Shown here one piece after another: positions 8,380 through 17,424 of a stretch of DNA of 64,000 bases. Source of the stretch: Lyngbya sp. HA4199-MV5 (GTDB lineage: Bacteria > Cyanobacteriota > Cyanobacteriia > Leptolyngbyales > Leptolyngbyaceae). The notes below the pieces were generated by a model. It was not told the DNA's origin and searched no databases. It saw nothing but the letters and a program-made list of their open reading frames with translations. How positions within the stretch are numbered: position 1 is the stretch's first letter; every line of letters starts with the position of its first letter. The position numbers and the translations under genes were made by a program. The stretch lies in assembly GCA_019359375.1 (NCBI GenBank), contig JAHHHL010000002.1:183615-247614 (forward strand), written 5' to 3'.

Positions 8380-8551
8380 TTCGGCAAGCTCACCTTGCAC
8401 TTGTCCCGTTGGACAGAGCAAAGTAGGGAGAGGGGATGCTTAACTAAAGAAAGCCTGTCTTTAATAATCGACTTGTTGAACGCATGAATGCTGTGACAAA
8501 CGGTTGAAACGGTCAACGAACGCAAAGTATTTGTTACAATACGTTACATAA

Positions 8552-10645
8552 ATGCTCCTATCCGGTTGCACCCTCATGAATGTCAAGACCGCACCGCCCA
8601 AATCAGGTTCATTCGCGTCAGAGTACACGACGCTTGACTCTGCAACGCTGGTTTCTACGCAGCAGCATGAGGCGGAAGGAGCACACGTCACACCGACGCT
8701 GGTATTAGACGGTGAAATTTCGATCGAAGAAGAGGAGCGCCTGCTGCTGGCAAACATTCTGCCGGATGACGATGACAGTGTGTTGCGCTACGATGCCGAC
8801 GCGATCGCGGCTCATTACCGTCAACATCCGTTTCAGGTATGGGGACGGGTCTTTAATATCTTTTTTCCTTTCTTCACCTTTGGATTGCGGTGGTGGTTGA
8901 ATGCCCGCTTTGGCTTTACGGAACAAAAGCATCGGCAGCAGGCGGTTCGTCTGCGGGAAATGTTGACGCGCATGGGACCTGCTTTTATTAAAGTTGGTCA
9001 AGCGCTGTCCACCCGTCCGGATCTGGTGCCGCCAGAATATTTAGAAGAGCTAACCCATCTGCAAGATCAGCTACCGCCGTTTGATAATGCCGTTGCCTAT
9101 CGGTTTATTGAAGAAGAATTGGGCGATTCGCCTGACATGATCTATGCGGAGTTGACCGCAAGCCCGATCGCGGCGGCTTCTCTGGGGCAGGTCTACCGTG
9201 GTCGGCTCAAAACGGGTGAAGAAGTTGCCGTGAAGGTGCAGCGCCCTGGTCTTGCTCAGAGTATCGCCCTGGATACCTACATCCTGCGGGGTTTGGCAGC
9301 CCTGATCATGCGCCTGGTAAAACGGGTTCGCAGCGATCTGGTTGGCATCATGGATGAGTTTGCCACCCGCATCTTCGAGGAGATGGACTACAACCAGGAA
9401 GGGCGGAACGCGGAACGCTTTGCTCAACTCTACGGGCACATGCAGGATATTTACGTCCCTAAGATTTACTGGCAGTACACAGGACGACGTGTGCTGACGA
9501 TGGAGTGGATTACAGGCACCAAGCTGACCCAGCCAGAAGCCATTCGAGCACAGGGTACTGATGCCAGCTACCTGATCGAAGTGGGCGTGCAGTGCTCCTT
9601 GCGGCAATTGCTCGAAAATGGCTTCTTCCACGCTGACCCCCATCCTGGTAATTTGCTAGCAACGCCGGATGGCAAGCTGGCGTATCTAGACTTCGGTATG
9701 ATGAGTGAAGTCAAACCCGCCCAGCGGTATGGCTTGATTGAGGCGATCGTGCATCTAGTCAACCGCGACTTTGAAGGTCTGGCAAAAGATTACGTCAAGC
9801 TAGAATTTCTCACGCCCGACACCGACCTGACTCCCATCATTCCTGCCTTTGCAACCGTTTTTAACGATGCGCTGGGAACCACCGTAGCTGAAATCAATAT
9901 CAAAAGCATCACGGATCAGCTTTCAGCACTGATGTATGAGTTTCCGTTTCGGGTGCCTGCTTACTACGCGCTGATTATTCGATCGCTCGTGACGCTTGAA
10001 GGGATCGCCATCAATGTCGATCCCGAATTCAAGGTGTTGAGCAAAGCGTATCCCTATGTGGCAAAGCGTCTGCTGACCGATCCGGCACCTGAATTGAGAG
10101 CGTCTTTGAAAGATTTGCTGTTCAAAGACGACAGTTTCCGCTGGAACCGTCTAGAAAACCTCCTGAAAAACGCTCGTAGCAGCACGGACTACGACCTGAG
10201 CCAGGTGGTGGATCAAACCTTAGACTACCTGTTCTCAGAGCGGGGTGAGTTGATTCGCCATCAGCTTGTGGAAGAGGTGGTGAAAGGCGTGGATTCGATC
10301 GGCAGCAATGCGTTGAACAATCTTCGCTATGGCTTTGCAGAACGGTTGGGGTTGACCGTAAACCGCACGGCGACGGTGCCTGCTGAAAGCCAGCAAACGC
10401 TAGAGCACCTCAAGCGCATCTGGGGCATTTTGCAAGAAACGCGTGGCTTTGACCCCACCAAGCTTCTGCCTGCGATTCCCAAACTGCTATTCAAACCAGA
10501 AGCACACCAGATGGGGCAGCAGATTGCAGAAGGGCTGGCACAACGCGCGATCGCTCGCTTCATCCGCGAGTTTCTGCTCAACGATGAGTCTGCTCCCAGT
10601 CCACTGCCAAGCAACCAACCCCGCCTTCCCGCAGCACGTCCTTAA
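8552..10645 (+). CDS. ABC1/UbiB-family atypical kinase
   Basis: The protein has about 697 residues. The family-specific KxGQ region is FIKVGQALSTRPDLVPPEY, the Ala-rich nucleotide loop is PIAAASLGQVY, the catalytic-type lysine is in EVAVKVQRPG, and HADPHPGNLL and YLDFGMM correspond to the kinase HxD and DFG motifs. Cyanobacterial and plastid members act in prenylquinone metabolism or its regulation at membranes; the exact target is unknown. The first ATG (8552) gives MLLSGCTL. The ATG at 8576 is an equally possible start because the first eight residues are not family-like. A weak AT-rich promoter region lies at about 8525-8551. Confidence 0.92.
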   Translation: MLLSGCTLMNVKTAPPKSGSFASEYTTLDSATLVSTQQHEAEGAHVTPTLVLDGEISIEEEERLLLANILPDDDDSVLRYDADAIAAHYRQHPFQVWGRVFNIFFPFFTFGLRWWLNARFGFTEQKHRQQAVRLREMLTRMGPAFIKVGQALSTRPDLVPPEYLEELTHLQDQLPPFDNAVAYRFIEEELGDSPDMIYAELTASPIAAASLGQVYRGRLKTGEEVAVKVQRPGLAQSIALDTYILRGLAALIMRLVKRVRSDLVGIMDEFATRIFEEMDYNQEGRNAERFAQLYGHMQDIYVPKIYWQYTGRRVLTMEWITGTKLTQPEAIRAQGTDASYLIEVGVQCSLRQLLENGFFHADPHPGNLLATPDGKLAYLDFGMMSEVKPAQRYGLIEAIVHLVNRDFEGLAKDYVKLEFLTPDTDLTPIIPAFATVFNDALGTTVAEINIKSITDQLSALMYEFPFRVPAYYALIIRSLVTLEGIAINVDPEFKVLSKAYPYVAKRLLTDPAPELRASLKDLLFKDDSFRWNRLENLLKNARSSTDYDLSQVVDQTLDYLFSERGELIRHQLVEEVVKGVDSIGSNALNNLRYGFAERLGLTVNRTATVPAESQQTLEHLKRIWGILQETRGFDPTKLLPAIPKLLFKPEAHQMGQQIAEGLAQRAIARFIREFLLNDESAPSPLPSNQPRLPAARP

Positions 10646-10719
10646 GAAGTGTAAACAATTTCATTGGCAGGCGATCGAGGCTTTGTAGGATGCGTTAAGC
10701 GGTAGCTGTAACGCATCAC

Positions 10720-11355
10720 CTAGACCAACCCTCTCAGCAGCCCCACATAAACGCCTTGAATCTCTAGCTCTTCAACGCTCATATCCACTACGGTTGGCTC
10801 ATAGACCGAGTTTGCAGGCTGAAGCGTAACCTGCTGTCCATGCCGATAGAGGTACTTCAGTGTGGTTGTCCCGTTCTTTCTTGCGGCGACGATCGTGCCA
10901 TTACGAATCGCACGGGGATTAGTTTCGCGGCGCATGATGACGACATCCCCATGATCGATCAGTGCGCCTGTCATACTGTCGCCCCGCACATGGAGCGCAA
11001 AATGCTGAGAGCGTTCGTGCTGGGAAAGGTGCGCCAGTTTGGGTAAACAGGAAAGCTCCAGGCGCTGTTGCTCCTGATCGGGAAAGGTTTCGACTAAGCT
11101 ATGTGCCGCGATCGCTCCAATGAGTGGAATGCCGTCGCTGGGGCGCAAAAGTTTGAGCGATCGAGATTTACGGGGAGCATGGCTAATGAGCCGCTTAGCC
11201 GTCAACGCATCAATGTAAAGCTGTACCGAAGCGGGCGATCGATACCCCAACCCTTTCTGGATCTCACGATAGGTCGGGGCCATGCCATGCTGAGCCATGA
11301 AATCCTCAACCCAGATGAGAAACCGTTGCTGCGATGCGGTGAGTGGAGGCTGCAT
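10720..11355 (-). CDS. lexA: LexA-type repressor with altered cleavage site
   Basis: LexA is an autoproteolytic transcriptional regulator. The N-terminal winged-helix DNA-binding domain (LTASQQRFLIWVEDFMAQHGMAPTYREI) is followed by an S24 peptidase domain. The catalytic serine is in GDSMTGALI and the lysine in TTLKYL, both present (S143 and K183 when counted from the upstream codon at 11403). The scissile Ala-Gly of classical LexA is Ala-His here (GAIAAHSLVE). I chose the start at 11355 (MQPPLTASQQ), which matches family N-termini; the frame stays open to 11403. Cyanobacterial LexA often controls carbon, redox or motility genes rather than an SOS response, so the missing glycine may reflect loss of self-cleavage. 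Confidence 0.9.
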   Translation of the reverse strand: MQPPLTASQQRFLIWVEDFMAQHGMAPTYREIQKGLGYRSPASVQLYIDALTAKRLISHAPRKSRSLKLLRPSDGIPLIGAIAAHSLVETFPDQEQQRLELSCLPKLAHLSQHERSQHFALHVRGDSMTGALIDHGDVVIMRRETNPRAIRNGTIVAARKNGTTTLKYLYRHGQQVTLQPANSVYEPTVVDMSVEELEIQGVYVGLLRGLV

Positions 11356-11453
11356 AAAGCGACAAAAGAGCGTTTGTACTACTTTACACTGTTTTTCTAC
11401 CAATTGGGAGGAGTTGTCTCATCCAGCGGCATTTAATCAGGCTTTGATAGACG

Positions 11454-12665
11454 CTAATCGGCGCTGGAGACTAAAGCACCCGGTTGGTAGCAAATGCCTG
11501 CTTGCTTAAAGCGATGGAGGGCTTCGCCGAGGCGATCGCACTCGGCAATGAGACTGATGCGCACATAGCCTTCCCCACCTGTACCAAAGGCATTGCCAGG
11601 AGTGACCACCACACCTGTTTCTTGCAAGACAGAAAGGGCAAAATCTGTAGAGCCGATGCCGGGTGGGCAAGCGACCCAGAGATACATCGTGGCGTTCGGC
11701 TTAGGCACTGTCCAACCCAGTTCAGCCAGCCCTTGAATGAGAAAATCGCGACGGGTGCGATAGCGCGCCTGCACTTCATGCAGATAAACATCTGGTAGTT
11801 GCAGCGCTGTTTCTGCGGCGGTTTGCAGGGCGGCAAAGATGCCATAGTCCAGGTTGGTCTTCAGCGTCCGCAACCCCTGAACTACGTGGCGATTGCCGAC
11901 AACGAAGCCCACTCGCCAACCAGCCATGTTGTAGGTTTTAGACAGGGTATGGAATTCAACCCCAATCTCCTTCGCGCCAGGAATTTCGAGCAGGCTGGTG
12001 GGCTGGTAGCCATCAAACGCAAGCTCGGCATAACACAGGTCATGCACCAGGAGAATTTCGTAGTGGCGGGCAAAGGCGACGATTTCTTCAAAAAACTCGC
12101 GGGGTGCCGTAGCCGCTGTGGGGTTGCTGGGATAGTTGAAATAGAGGATTTTTGCCTGTCGGGCGATCGCCTCAGGAATCGCTGCCACATCAATCAGCCA
12201 GTCATTTTCAGGCTTGAGGATCAGGCTGTGAATATTCGCTCCTGCAATCAGCGGACCCCGAAAGTGTGCGGGATAAGCGGGACTCGGCACCAAAACGGTA
12301 TCCCCCGGATTCACATACGCCAGCGCCAGATGGGTTAAACCTTCTTTTGACCCCAACAAGGGCAACGCTTCACCTTCCGGGTCGAGTTTGACGTTGTAGC
12401 GACGGTAATACCAATCGGTAATGGTGCGCCGAAAGCTGGCTGTCCCCTCAAAGGGTGGATAGCCGTGATTGGCAGAGTTTTGCAATGCCGCGATCGCCGC
12501 TTCTACGACGGGCTGAGGGGTCGGTCCGTCCGGATTGCCCATGCCCAAATCGATCAGGTCTAGCCCCTGCTCTCTGGCACGCACTTTAAGTTCATCCAAA
12601 CGCGCAAAGACGTAAGGCGGCAAGGAACCCAGGCGATCGGCGGGTTTTATCCAGTCTGGTTTCAT
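11454..12665 (-). CDS. Class I/II aminotransferase (AlaC-like)
   Basis: This 403-residue fold-type I PLP enzyme closely resembles E. coli AlaC and cyanobacterial enzymes annotated as aspartate aminotransferase. Features include SLPPYVFARLDELK at the N-terminus, MGNPDGPTPQPV, the PLP lysine K243 in LSKTYNMAGWRVGF, and an arginine for the substrate carboxylate near the C-terminus (GYVRISLI). It probably transfers amino groups between alanine or aspartate and 2-oxo acids. It is the second gene of a two-gene operon: its ATG overlaps the stop of the upstream dehydrogenase-like gene by 4 bp (ATGA). Confidence 0.9.
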   Translation of the reverse strand: MKPDWIKPADRLGSLPPYVFARLDELKVRAREQGLDLIDLGMGNPDGPTPQPVVEAAIAALQNSANHGYPPFEGTASFRRTITDWYYRRYNVKLDPEGEALPLLGSKEGLTHLALAYVNPGDTVLVPSPAYPAHFRGPLIAGANIHSLILKPENDWLIDVAAIPEAIARQAKILYFNYPSNPTAATAPREFFEEIVAFARHYEILLVHDLCYAELAFDGYQPTSLLEIPGAKEIGVEFHTLSKTYNMAGWRVGFVVGNRHVVQGLRTLKTNLDYGIFAALQTAAETALQLPDVYLHEVQARYRTRRDFLIQGLAELGWTVPKPNATMYLWVACPPGIGSTDFALSVLQETGVVVTPGNAFGTGGEGYVRISLIAECDRLGEALHRFKQAGICYQPGALVSSAD

Positions 12666-13867
12666 GCCATTACCTCATCGTTAGGGGAGCGGGGAGTAGG
12701 GAGTGGGGAGTGGGGAGAAAATTCTGGCTCCTGACTCCTCACCCCTCTCTCCTCACTCCTCGCATTGACAGAAGCCGTTGTCGAGACCATCGCTGCCATG
12801 AGTTGCGCGGGTTCCACTGCAAAGGGAAGACGGTGAATGTCGGAGCGATCGGCACAGGCAATGGCTGCTGCTTGCTGTAAATCAGTGAGTGAAATGTTTG
12901 CCAGCCCTAAATCGTCAAGACTTTTCGGTAGCCCAATCTCGCCGTAAAATTTCAGAAGCTGTTGACGAGCGGTTGCAGCCAACTGGTTGCCCTGGACGAT
13001 TTCTTCCAGACGCAATTGTACCAGAATGCCATAGGCAACCTTCTCACCGTGCAAGGTGCCGTGGCTGGCGAGGAGATGGGTTAAGCCATTATGCACGGCA
13101 TGAGCCGCCACCGTGCGGCATTGGGCACCGCCTAAACCACCAATGACTCCCGCCATGAGCACCGTAGCATCCACGACCTCTTGCCAAACCTGCCCGCCGG
13201 GTTCTTGCAGGGCGATCGCAGACAGTTGAAACAGCAGATCGCGCAACACTCGTGCCTGCTGTACTGCTGCAATAATCAGCGTTTGCTGCACATGCCCACT
13301 GCTGACCGAGGCTTCGTACCACTTGGCGATCGCATCTCCAATGCCTGCGACTAGCGTGCGACGGGGAGCGGTTTGCACCAGGTCATAGTCCAGCACCAGC
13401 AGGTCGGGGCAGCGCGCCAACGCCACATCGTACTGAAACGCTCCCTGTTCGGTATAGACATTTGAAAGGGCTGTCCAGGCGGCGCAGGTGGCGGCTGAGG
13501 TGGGCACCGTGACTACAGGTAACTGATGTTGATGTGCTACCAACTTGGCAGTATCGAGCGCTTTGCCGCCCCCGATGCCGATTACCACATCTGCCTGGTG
13601 CTGGTCAACTGCTTGATGGAGTGTTGCCAAAGTGTGCTCGCTACAATCAGCCCCATAAGTCATCCAGAAAACCTGAAATAGCTCGCGCTCTAGCACTGGC
13701 TGCAACTGTGGTTTCATGTCTGCCAGGGTCTGGTTGCCGCCAATTATCAGCGGACGCTGCCCTAACCGCGCGATCGCCTCACCCATCTGCTTCAACACCC
13801 CTCTACCACGCAGCACTTGCGCTGGGGCAATTGTGAGCGGTGGTTGAAAGGCAATGGAGATGGACAT
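12662..13867 (-). CDS. Iron-containing alcohol/glycerol dehydrogenase family protein
   Basis: The 401-residue protein has the family's NAD-binding GIGGGKALDTAKLVA motif, the PTSAATCAAWTALS segment and likely metal ligands in GIGDAIAKWYE (Asp) and in the two histidine segments HAVHNGLTH and ASHGTLHGEKV. It resembles GldA-type dehydrogenases; the substrate is not known. The last 35 or so residues (ARSEERGVRSQEPEF and a PHSPLPTP peptide) are encoded by a heptamer repeat block at 12676-12770 and are not part of the fold. The coding stop lies beyond the repeats, overlapping the aminotransferase start, which suggests the array grew inside the gene without breaking translational coupling. Confidence 0.88.
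   Translation of the reverse strand: MSISIAFQPPLTIAPAQVLRGRGVLKQMGEAIARLGQRPLIIGGNQTLADMKPQLQPVLERELFQVFWMTYGADCSEHTLATLHQAVDQHQADVVIGIGGGKALDTAKLVAHQHQLPVVTVPTSAATCAAWTALSNVYTEQGAFQYDVALARCPDLLVLDYDLVQTAPRRTLVAGIGDAIAKWYEASVSSGHVQQTLIIAAVQQARVLRDLLFQLSAIALQEPGGQVWQEVVDATVLMAGVIGGLGGAQCRTVAAHAVHNGLTHLLASHGTLHGEKVAYGILVQLRLEEIVQGNQLAATARQQLLKFYGEIGLPKSLDDLGLANISLTDLQQAAAIACADRSDIHRLPFAVEPAQLMAAMVSTTASVNARSEERGVRSQEPEFSPHSPLPTPRSPNDEVMA
12676..12770. repeat. STRR block inside 3' end of the gldA-like gene
   Basis: GGGGAGT heptamers at about 12690-12715 and ACTCCTC-type heptamers at about 12730-12760, read in frame on the minus strand. Confidence 0.8.
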
Positions 13868-13948
13868 GGCGGAGTCGAGTATGAACGCTAGACAAACGAA
13901 AGGCGCTTTACCGGTCTAAATTAAATGCCCTGAACCTGTATGCCAGAC

Positions 13949-14467
13949 TCACGCTAACGGTTTTGGCAGACGTGCGAACTGCTCGTGATCGATCTCTACG
14001 ATCGCTTGCTGATCAGTGGGAGAGGAGAGGGAGGGTTTAATCTGCCCCAGGTACAGGGGTTGTGATACGCCGGGTTGAGGATGAAGCAGCGATCGAGCGC
14101 GAATGGTCATCGTCGCTTCGCCCTGAGAGAGCCGCCCTGTTGAATATAAGTCTACAGCCGCCTGACGCAAGGTGGCATCCAGTTGAGTCTCGGTGATGGT
14201 GGGTGGAACAACGATCACCACTTGAGAAGCCCCAGAGTCAAAGACCCGCGTAAATTTTACGGCTCCGGGAATTTGAGGAAGATCGTGCAAGCCCAAGCCT
14301 AGCGCAAACAGACCACCCGTTAGCACACCCATAAAGCCCGTGATTCCCACCAGCCGAAAGCGAATGCCCCATTTCAGCATCCAGCCTAAGACCATCAGGG
14401 CGGCGCAGAAGAGGGTGAAATATCCCGACCAGAGAGCGATCGTAACGAGTGGAAAACCAAACAACAT
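13949..14467 (-). CDS. Ycf51-type membrane protein (DUF2518)
   Basis: From the ATG at 14467 the product has about 172 residues. Two or three hydrophobic helices (LVTIALWSGYFTLFCAALMVLGWML, then GITGFMGVLTGGLFALGLGL) precede a soluble domain. The KWGIRFRLVGITGFMGVLTGGLFALGL segment is what suggests the cyanobacterial/plastid Ycf51 family, whose function is unknown. The frame is open further upstream to 14578 but would overlap the preceding TPR gene, and the extra residues are not hydrophobic or family-like. GTG at 14473 is another possible start. Confidence 0.7.
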   Translation of the reverse strand: MLFGFPLVTIALWSGYFTLFCAALMVLGWMLKWGIRFRLVGITGFMGVLTGGLFALGLGLHDLPQIPGAVKFTRVFDSGASQVVIVVPPTITETQLDATLRQAAVDLYSTGRLSQGEATMTIRARSLLHPQPGVSQPLYLGQIKPSLSSPTDQQAIVEIDHEQFARLPKPLA

Positions 14468-14504
14468 GCGCTTCACAAAAAAGGGTGACGAAAAAGGGGC
14501 GACA

Positions 14505-14927
14505 TTAAGCTTCAGATAACCAGGCTCTAACCCGCTCCAGGCTCTGCCAGCCCGGTTTGCGGACAAACCCGTCGTCAATATTTTGGGCGACTTCCTGACG
14601 CAGTTCGGGGACTGCCATCACGAGTTGCTGCACGATTTCAATGTGTTGCCGCACGCCCTTCTTGGAGGTTTCGAGCATTGCCAGCACTAAATTCACGCGT
14701 GCCTGCGGATCTTGCGGATTGAGCTTCACCGCTTTCTGTGCCGCTTCGTATGCCTGGTTAGGCTTTTCAATCAGAAGATACAGCCACGCCAAACACGTCC
14801 AGGCAGAGCTACTCTTGCGGGAGCGATCGCACACTTCTTTAAACACTGGAATCAGCGTTTCAGGCGCTTCACCTGCTTTATAGCGCTCGATGCCTTCATC
14901 AAAGAGTGAGTCAACGGTTTGAGTCAT
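14505..14927 (-). CDS. Small TPR-repeat protein
   Basis: This is a protein of about 140 residues with two or three TPR-like helical hairpins (SSAWTCLAWLYLLIEKPNQAYEAAQKAVKLNPQDPQARVNLVLAML). It is probably a soluble adaptor with no known partner. The ATG at 14927 is preferred over the TTG at 14933. It lies 37 bp upstream of the ycf51-like gene on the same strand and is probably co-transcribed with it. Confidence 0.8.
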   Translation of the reverse strand: MTQTVDSLFDEGIERYKAGEAPETLIPVFKEVCDRSRKSSSAWTCLAWLYLLIEKPNQAYEAAQKAVKLNPQDPQARVNLVLAMLETSKKGVRQHIEIVQQLVMAVPELRQEVAQNIDDGFVRKPGWQSLERVRAWLSEA

Positions 14928-14945
14928 AAGCAAAAAGTAGAAAGT

Positions 14946-15003
14946 TTTTAGTTGTTAGTTTTTGGTTGTTAGCAATTCTGACTAAAAACTAACAACCAAC
15001 AAC
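14946..15003. repeat. Inverted TTGTTAG-type STRR hairpin
   Basis: GTTGTTAGTTTTT and a downstream AAAAACTAACAAC form a perfect 13-bp inverted repeat in the short gap between the IscA-type and TPR genes. It could act as an intercistronic hairpin. Confidence 0.65.
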
Positions 15004-15008
15004 CGTCT

Positions 15009-15365
15009 TCATGCGGAGAACGATTTGCCACAACCGCAGGTTTGATCGGCATTGGGATTGGTGAATTGAAAGCCACCGCCAATCAAAGCATCACTATAAT
15101 CCAACACGAGACCATAGAGATAGAGCAGGCTTTTGGGATCGCACACAACCTTAAAGCCATCGTAGTCGTAGGTTTCGTCCGTTGACTGAATGTTGCTGGC
15201 ATCCTCAAAATTCATGGTGTAGGACATGCCAGAACAGCCACCCCCCCGAACGCCGACACGCAGGCATAAATCCTGCCCTTGCTTCTCCCGAAGCAGCAGA
15301 ACGTGCTTCAGAGCCGCAGCTGTCATCAGAATGCCCTGCCGTTGCGATTGCGCTGTTTGCGTCAT
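15009..15365 (-). CDS. Iron-sulfur cluster assembly A-type carrier (IscA/SufA/HesB family)
   Basis: The 118-residue protein has the three cysteines of A-type Fe-S carriers: one in [10 protein letters not shown] and a C-terminal CGCGKSF pair. It passes iron or Fe-S clusters to apoproteins in the cytosol. The start at 15365 is supported by AAGGAG in the leader (15377-15382 on the opposite strand). Confidence 0.94.
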   Translation of the reverse strand: MTQTAQSQRQGILMTAAALKHVLLLREKQGQDLCLRVGVRGGGCSGMSYTMNFEDASNIQSTDETYDYDGFKVVCDPKSLLYLYGLVLDYSDALIGGGFQFTNPNADQTCGCGKSFSA

Positions 15366-15383
15366 TGCTCGTAAAGCTCCTTA

Positions 15384-15750
15384 CCAAGATTCAGTCTTCA
15401 GCTTCAGTCTTAGACTTGCAGACCCATCTCTCCATACTATCAGGGATAAATCACACCTGGGTATCCACATGAGAGGATAAACAACTAGCAGGGAGAAGCG
15501 ATTTCTTCTAACCTGGAGACTGAACTAACCTGGAGACTTAACGCATTGCCATCTCGTTGTCTGCACACCAGGCGCAAGCGGGGCATTCTGAGCACAACTG
15601 CATTTGAGCACAATTGAACGAGACAGCCCTCCGAAGCAGATTAGTGTTTAAGATGAGTATCTGTTGCATTTCTGTTGTCGATCGAATGGTGCCACGTTTG
15701 GTCACTCTCTCTAGCTGGTCGCTCTCTAGCATTCATCGCTGTTGATTTTT
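15384..15750. other. Intergenic region, no gene seen
   Basis: This is the divergent spacer between the IscA-type gene and the 15751 gene, so it should hold both promoters. It includes a tandem duplication of TAACCTGGAGACT at about 15510-15540. I see no conserved RNA or operator that I can name. Confidence 0.5.
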
Positions 15751-17385
15751 ATGACTGCGCTCAACCTCTCAACTCGTCGTCGCCTGAAGCAACTCCCGCA
15801 AATTGCCAGCGTTTGGGAAGGCGATCGCCGCCCGCTGGTGTCGGGTATTGCCGCTACAGGCGATTGGGCAGATGCAGGGGGAGAGCCACAACCCAACGGT
15901 GAATGTATTTTGTGGGTCGATGGATCGCAGGGGATGGTGCGGGCGATGGATGTGGTGACACCCGACACGGGACCAGAAGCCTTTGTTCGCACCCTGCTAC
16001 GGGCAATGGAGTATCCCCATAACCCCAACAGCCCTGCCCGTCCCCAAAAAATTGTGGTCAGCGATCGCGAGTTGCTGTTCTACCTGCGTGGAGTACTGCA
16101 AGATCTGGACATTGTGCTGGATTACGTGCCGTCCTTGCCGCTGATTGATGAGATTTTCCGAGGCTTTCAGGATGCCGTCAGCAGCCGCCCACCCCAACTG
16201 CCACCGCAATACGCTGAAGCGCTGCCAGCACGAGCGATCGACATCTGGCACGATGCGCCGTGGGATGTCCTCGCCGATCATCAGATTGTAGCGATCGAGA
16301 TCAATCGGTGGGATTTAAACACGCTTTATGCCTCTGTGATGGGCATGTTGGGCATGGAGTTTGGGGTGCTACTCTACCGATCGCTCGATTCGCTCAAGCG
16401 CTTTCGGCAACGGGTGCTGACCAACGAATCGCTGGAAGCAATGGAAGAGGCGTTTTTGGGACAAGATTGTCTTTTTGTCACCTTTGAGAGCGATCACGAC
16501 GAGGAAGAGAATCTTGACCTTTCTACCTTGTCGATCGACGCGATCGAACCCGTCTTTGGCAATCTGCATCCGCTGGAAGGTCTCCGTTCGTTCTTGTACG
16601 ACGAAGAAGCGGCTGCCTTGATGGTGTCGCTAGAAGCACTCCACCGCTTTCTCCGCCAACACTACGCTAAATTTGAGCAGAATGCCTTCCCGGCACTGAG
16701 CAGTCGTTATCGCATCCCCTTGCCAGAGGATGAAACAGAGAAGCCAACCCCAATTTCGATCAAAGTCTCTACGCTGCCTGAACTTGCTGCTGAGTTACTG
16801 GCGATGGCAGATGCGGAGGAACTGGGCAACGCCGATGCTCCCATTGTGCGAGACGATCTGGTGCCTGCCAATTCGTTTCTCAGCCTGGGTGTAGTGCCGT
16901 GGGACATGCTGGACGTGTTGCGATCGGGTGCCGCAGAACACCACCAACTGCAAGATGTAACGGCAGCGGGAGATGGCTTTCCCGTCGTAATGATTCAAAC
17001 GTCTCGCCCTAAAGCCAAAACGCTGATTGAAGCGCTCAAAGCCGCTGGTGGATTGCAAGCAATTTGTTTTAATCCAGGGGCAGACCCACTTGGGAGCGAA
17101 CGCTACGACCTGGGGTTATTTCAAACTGGGAATGGCGACTTGCACCTCTTTGGTGAGTTTGGCGAAAGTGACCCAACCCACACGGCGGCTCGCAAAAAGT
17201 GGGATCAGCGCTGTAAGAAAACTCACGGCTGCTGCGGCTTGATCATTGCCAAGGGGTTGACGGGAGCGAGCCGAGGCAATCCTCAGTTTAAGGACATGGT
17301 GGCACTGTTTGAAGCCCGATCGCTCACGGCAAAAGACCTTGGGCTGGGAACGCTCCAACTTCAGGTTGCGGCCGATTGGTTATAG
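15751..17385 (+). CDS. Conserved cyanobacterial protein of unknown function
   Basis: The protein has about 544 residues from the ATG at 15751 (a TTG nine bases earlier is less likely). It has no signal peptide or membrane helix. It starts TALNLSTRRRLKQLPQIASVWEGDRRPL, a pattern I associate with cyanobacterial proteins annotated DUF6930, without certainty. An acidic stretch (SDHDEEENLDLSTLSIDAIEP) lies mid-protein, and the C-terminal part contains a Cys pair in KKTHGCCGLIIAKG. No enzyme motif is recognised. Confidence 0.75.
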   Translation: MTALNLSTRRRLKQLPQIASVWEGDRRPLVSGIAATGDWADAGGEPQPNGECILWVDGSQGMVRAMDVVTPDTGPEAFVRTLLRAMEYPHNPNSPARPQKIVVSDRELLFYLRGVLQDLDIVLDYVPSLPLIDEIFRGFQDAVSSRPPQLPPQYAEALPARAIDIWHDAPWDVLADHQIVAIEINRWDLNTLYASVMGMLGMEFGVLLYRSLDSLKRFRQRVLTNESLEAMEEAFLGQDCLFVTFESDHDEEENLDLSTLSIDAIEPVFGNLHPLEGLRSFLYDEEAAALMVSLEALHRFLRQHYAKFEQNAFPALSSRYRIPLPEDETEKPTPISIKVSTLPELAAELLAMADAEELGNADAPIVRDDLVPANSFLSLGVVPWDMLDVLRSGAAEHHQLQDVTAAGDGFPVVMIQTSRPKAKTLIEALKAAGGLQAICFNPGADPLGSERYDLGLFQTGNGDLHLFGEFGESDPTHTAARKKWDQRCKKTHGCCGLIIAKGLTGASRGNPQFKDMVALFEARSLTAKDLGLGTLQLQVAADWL

Positions 17386-17424
17386 AGGCGATCGACTTTA
17401 GGGGCGATCGCGCTTCAACCCGTA

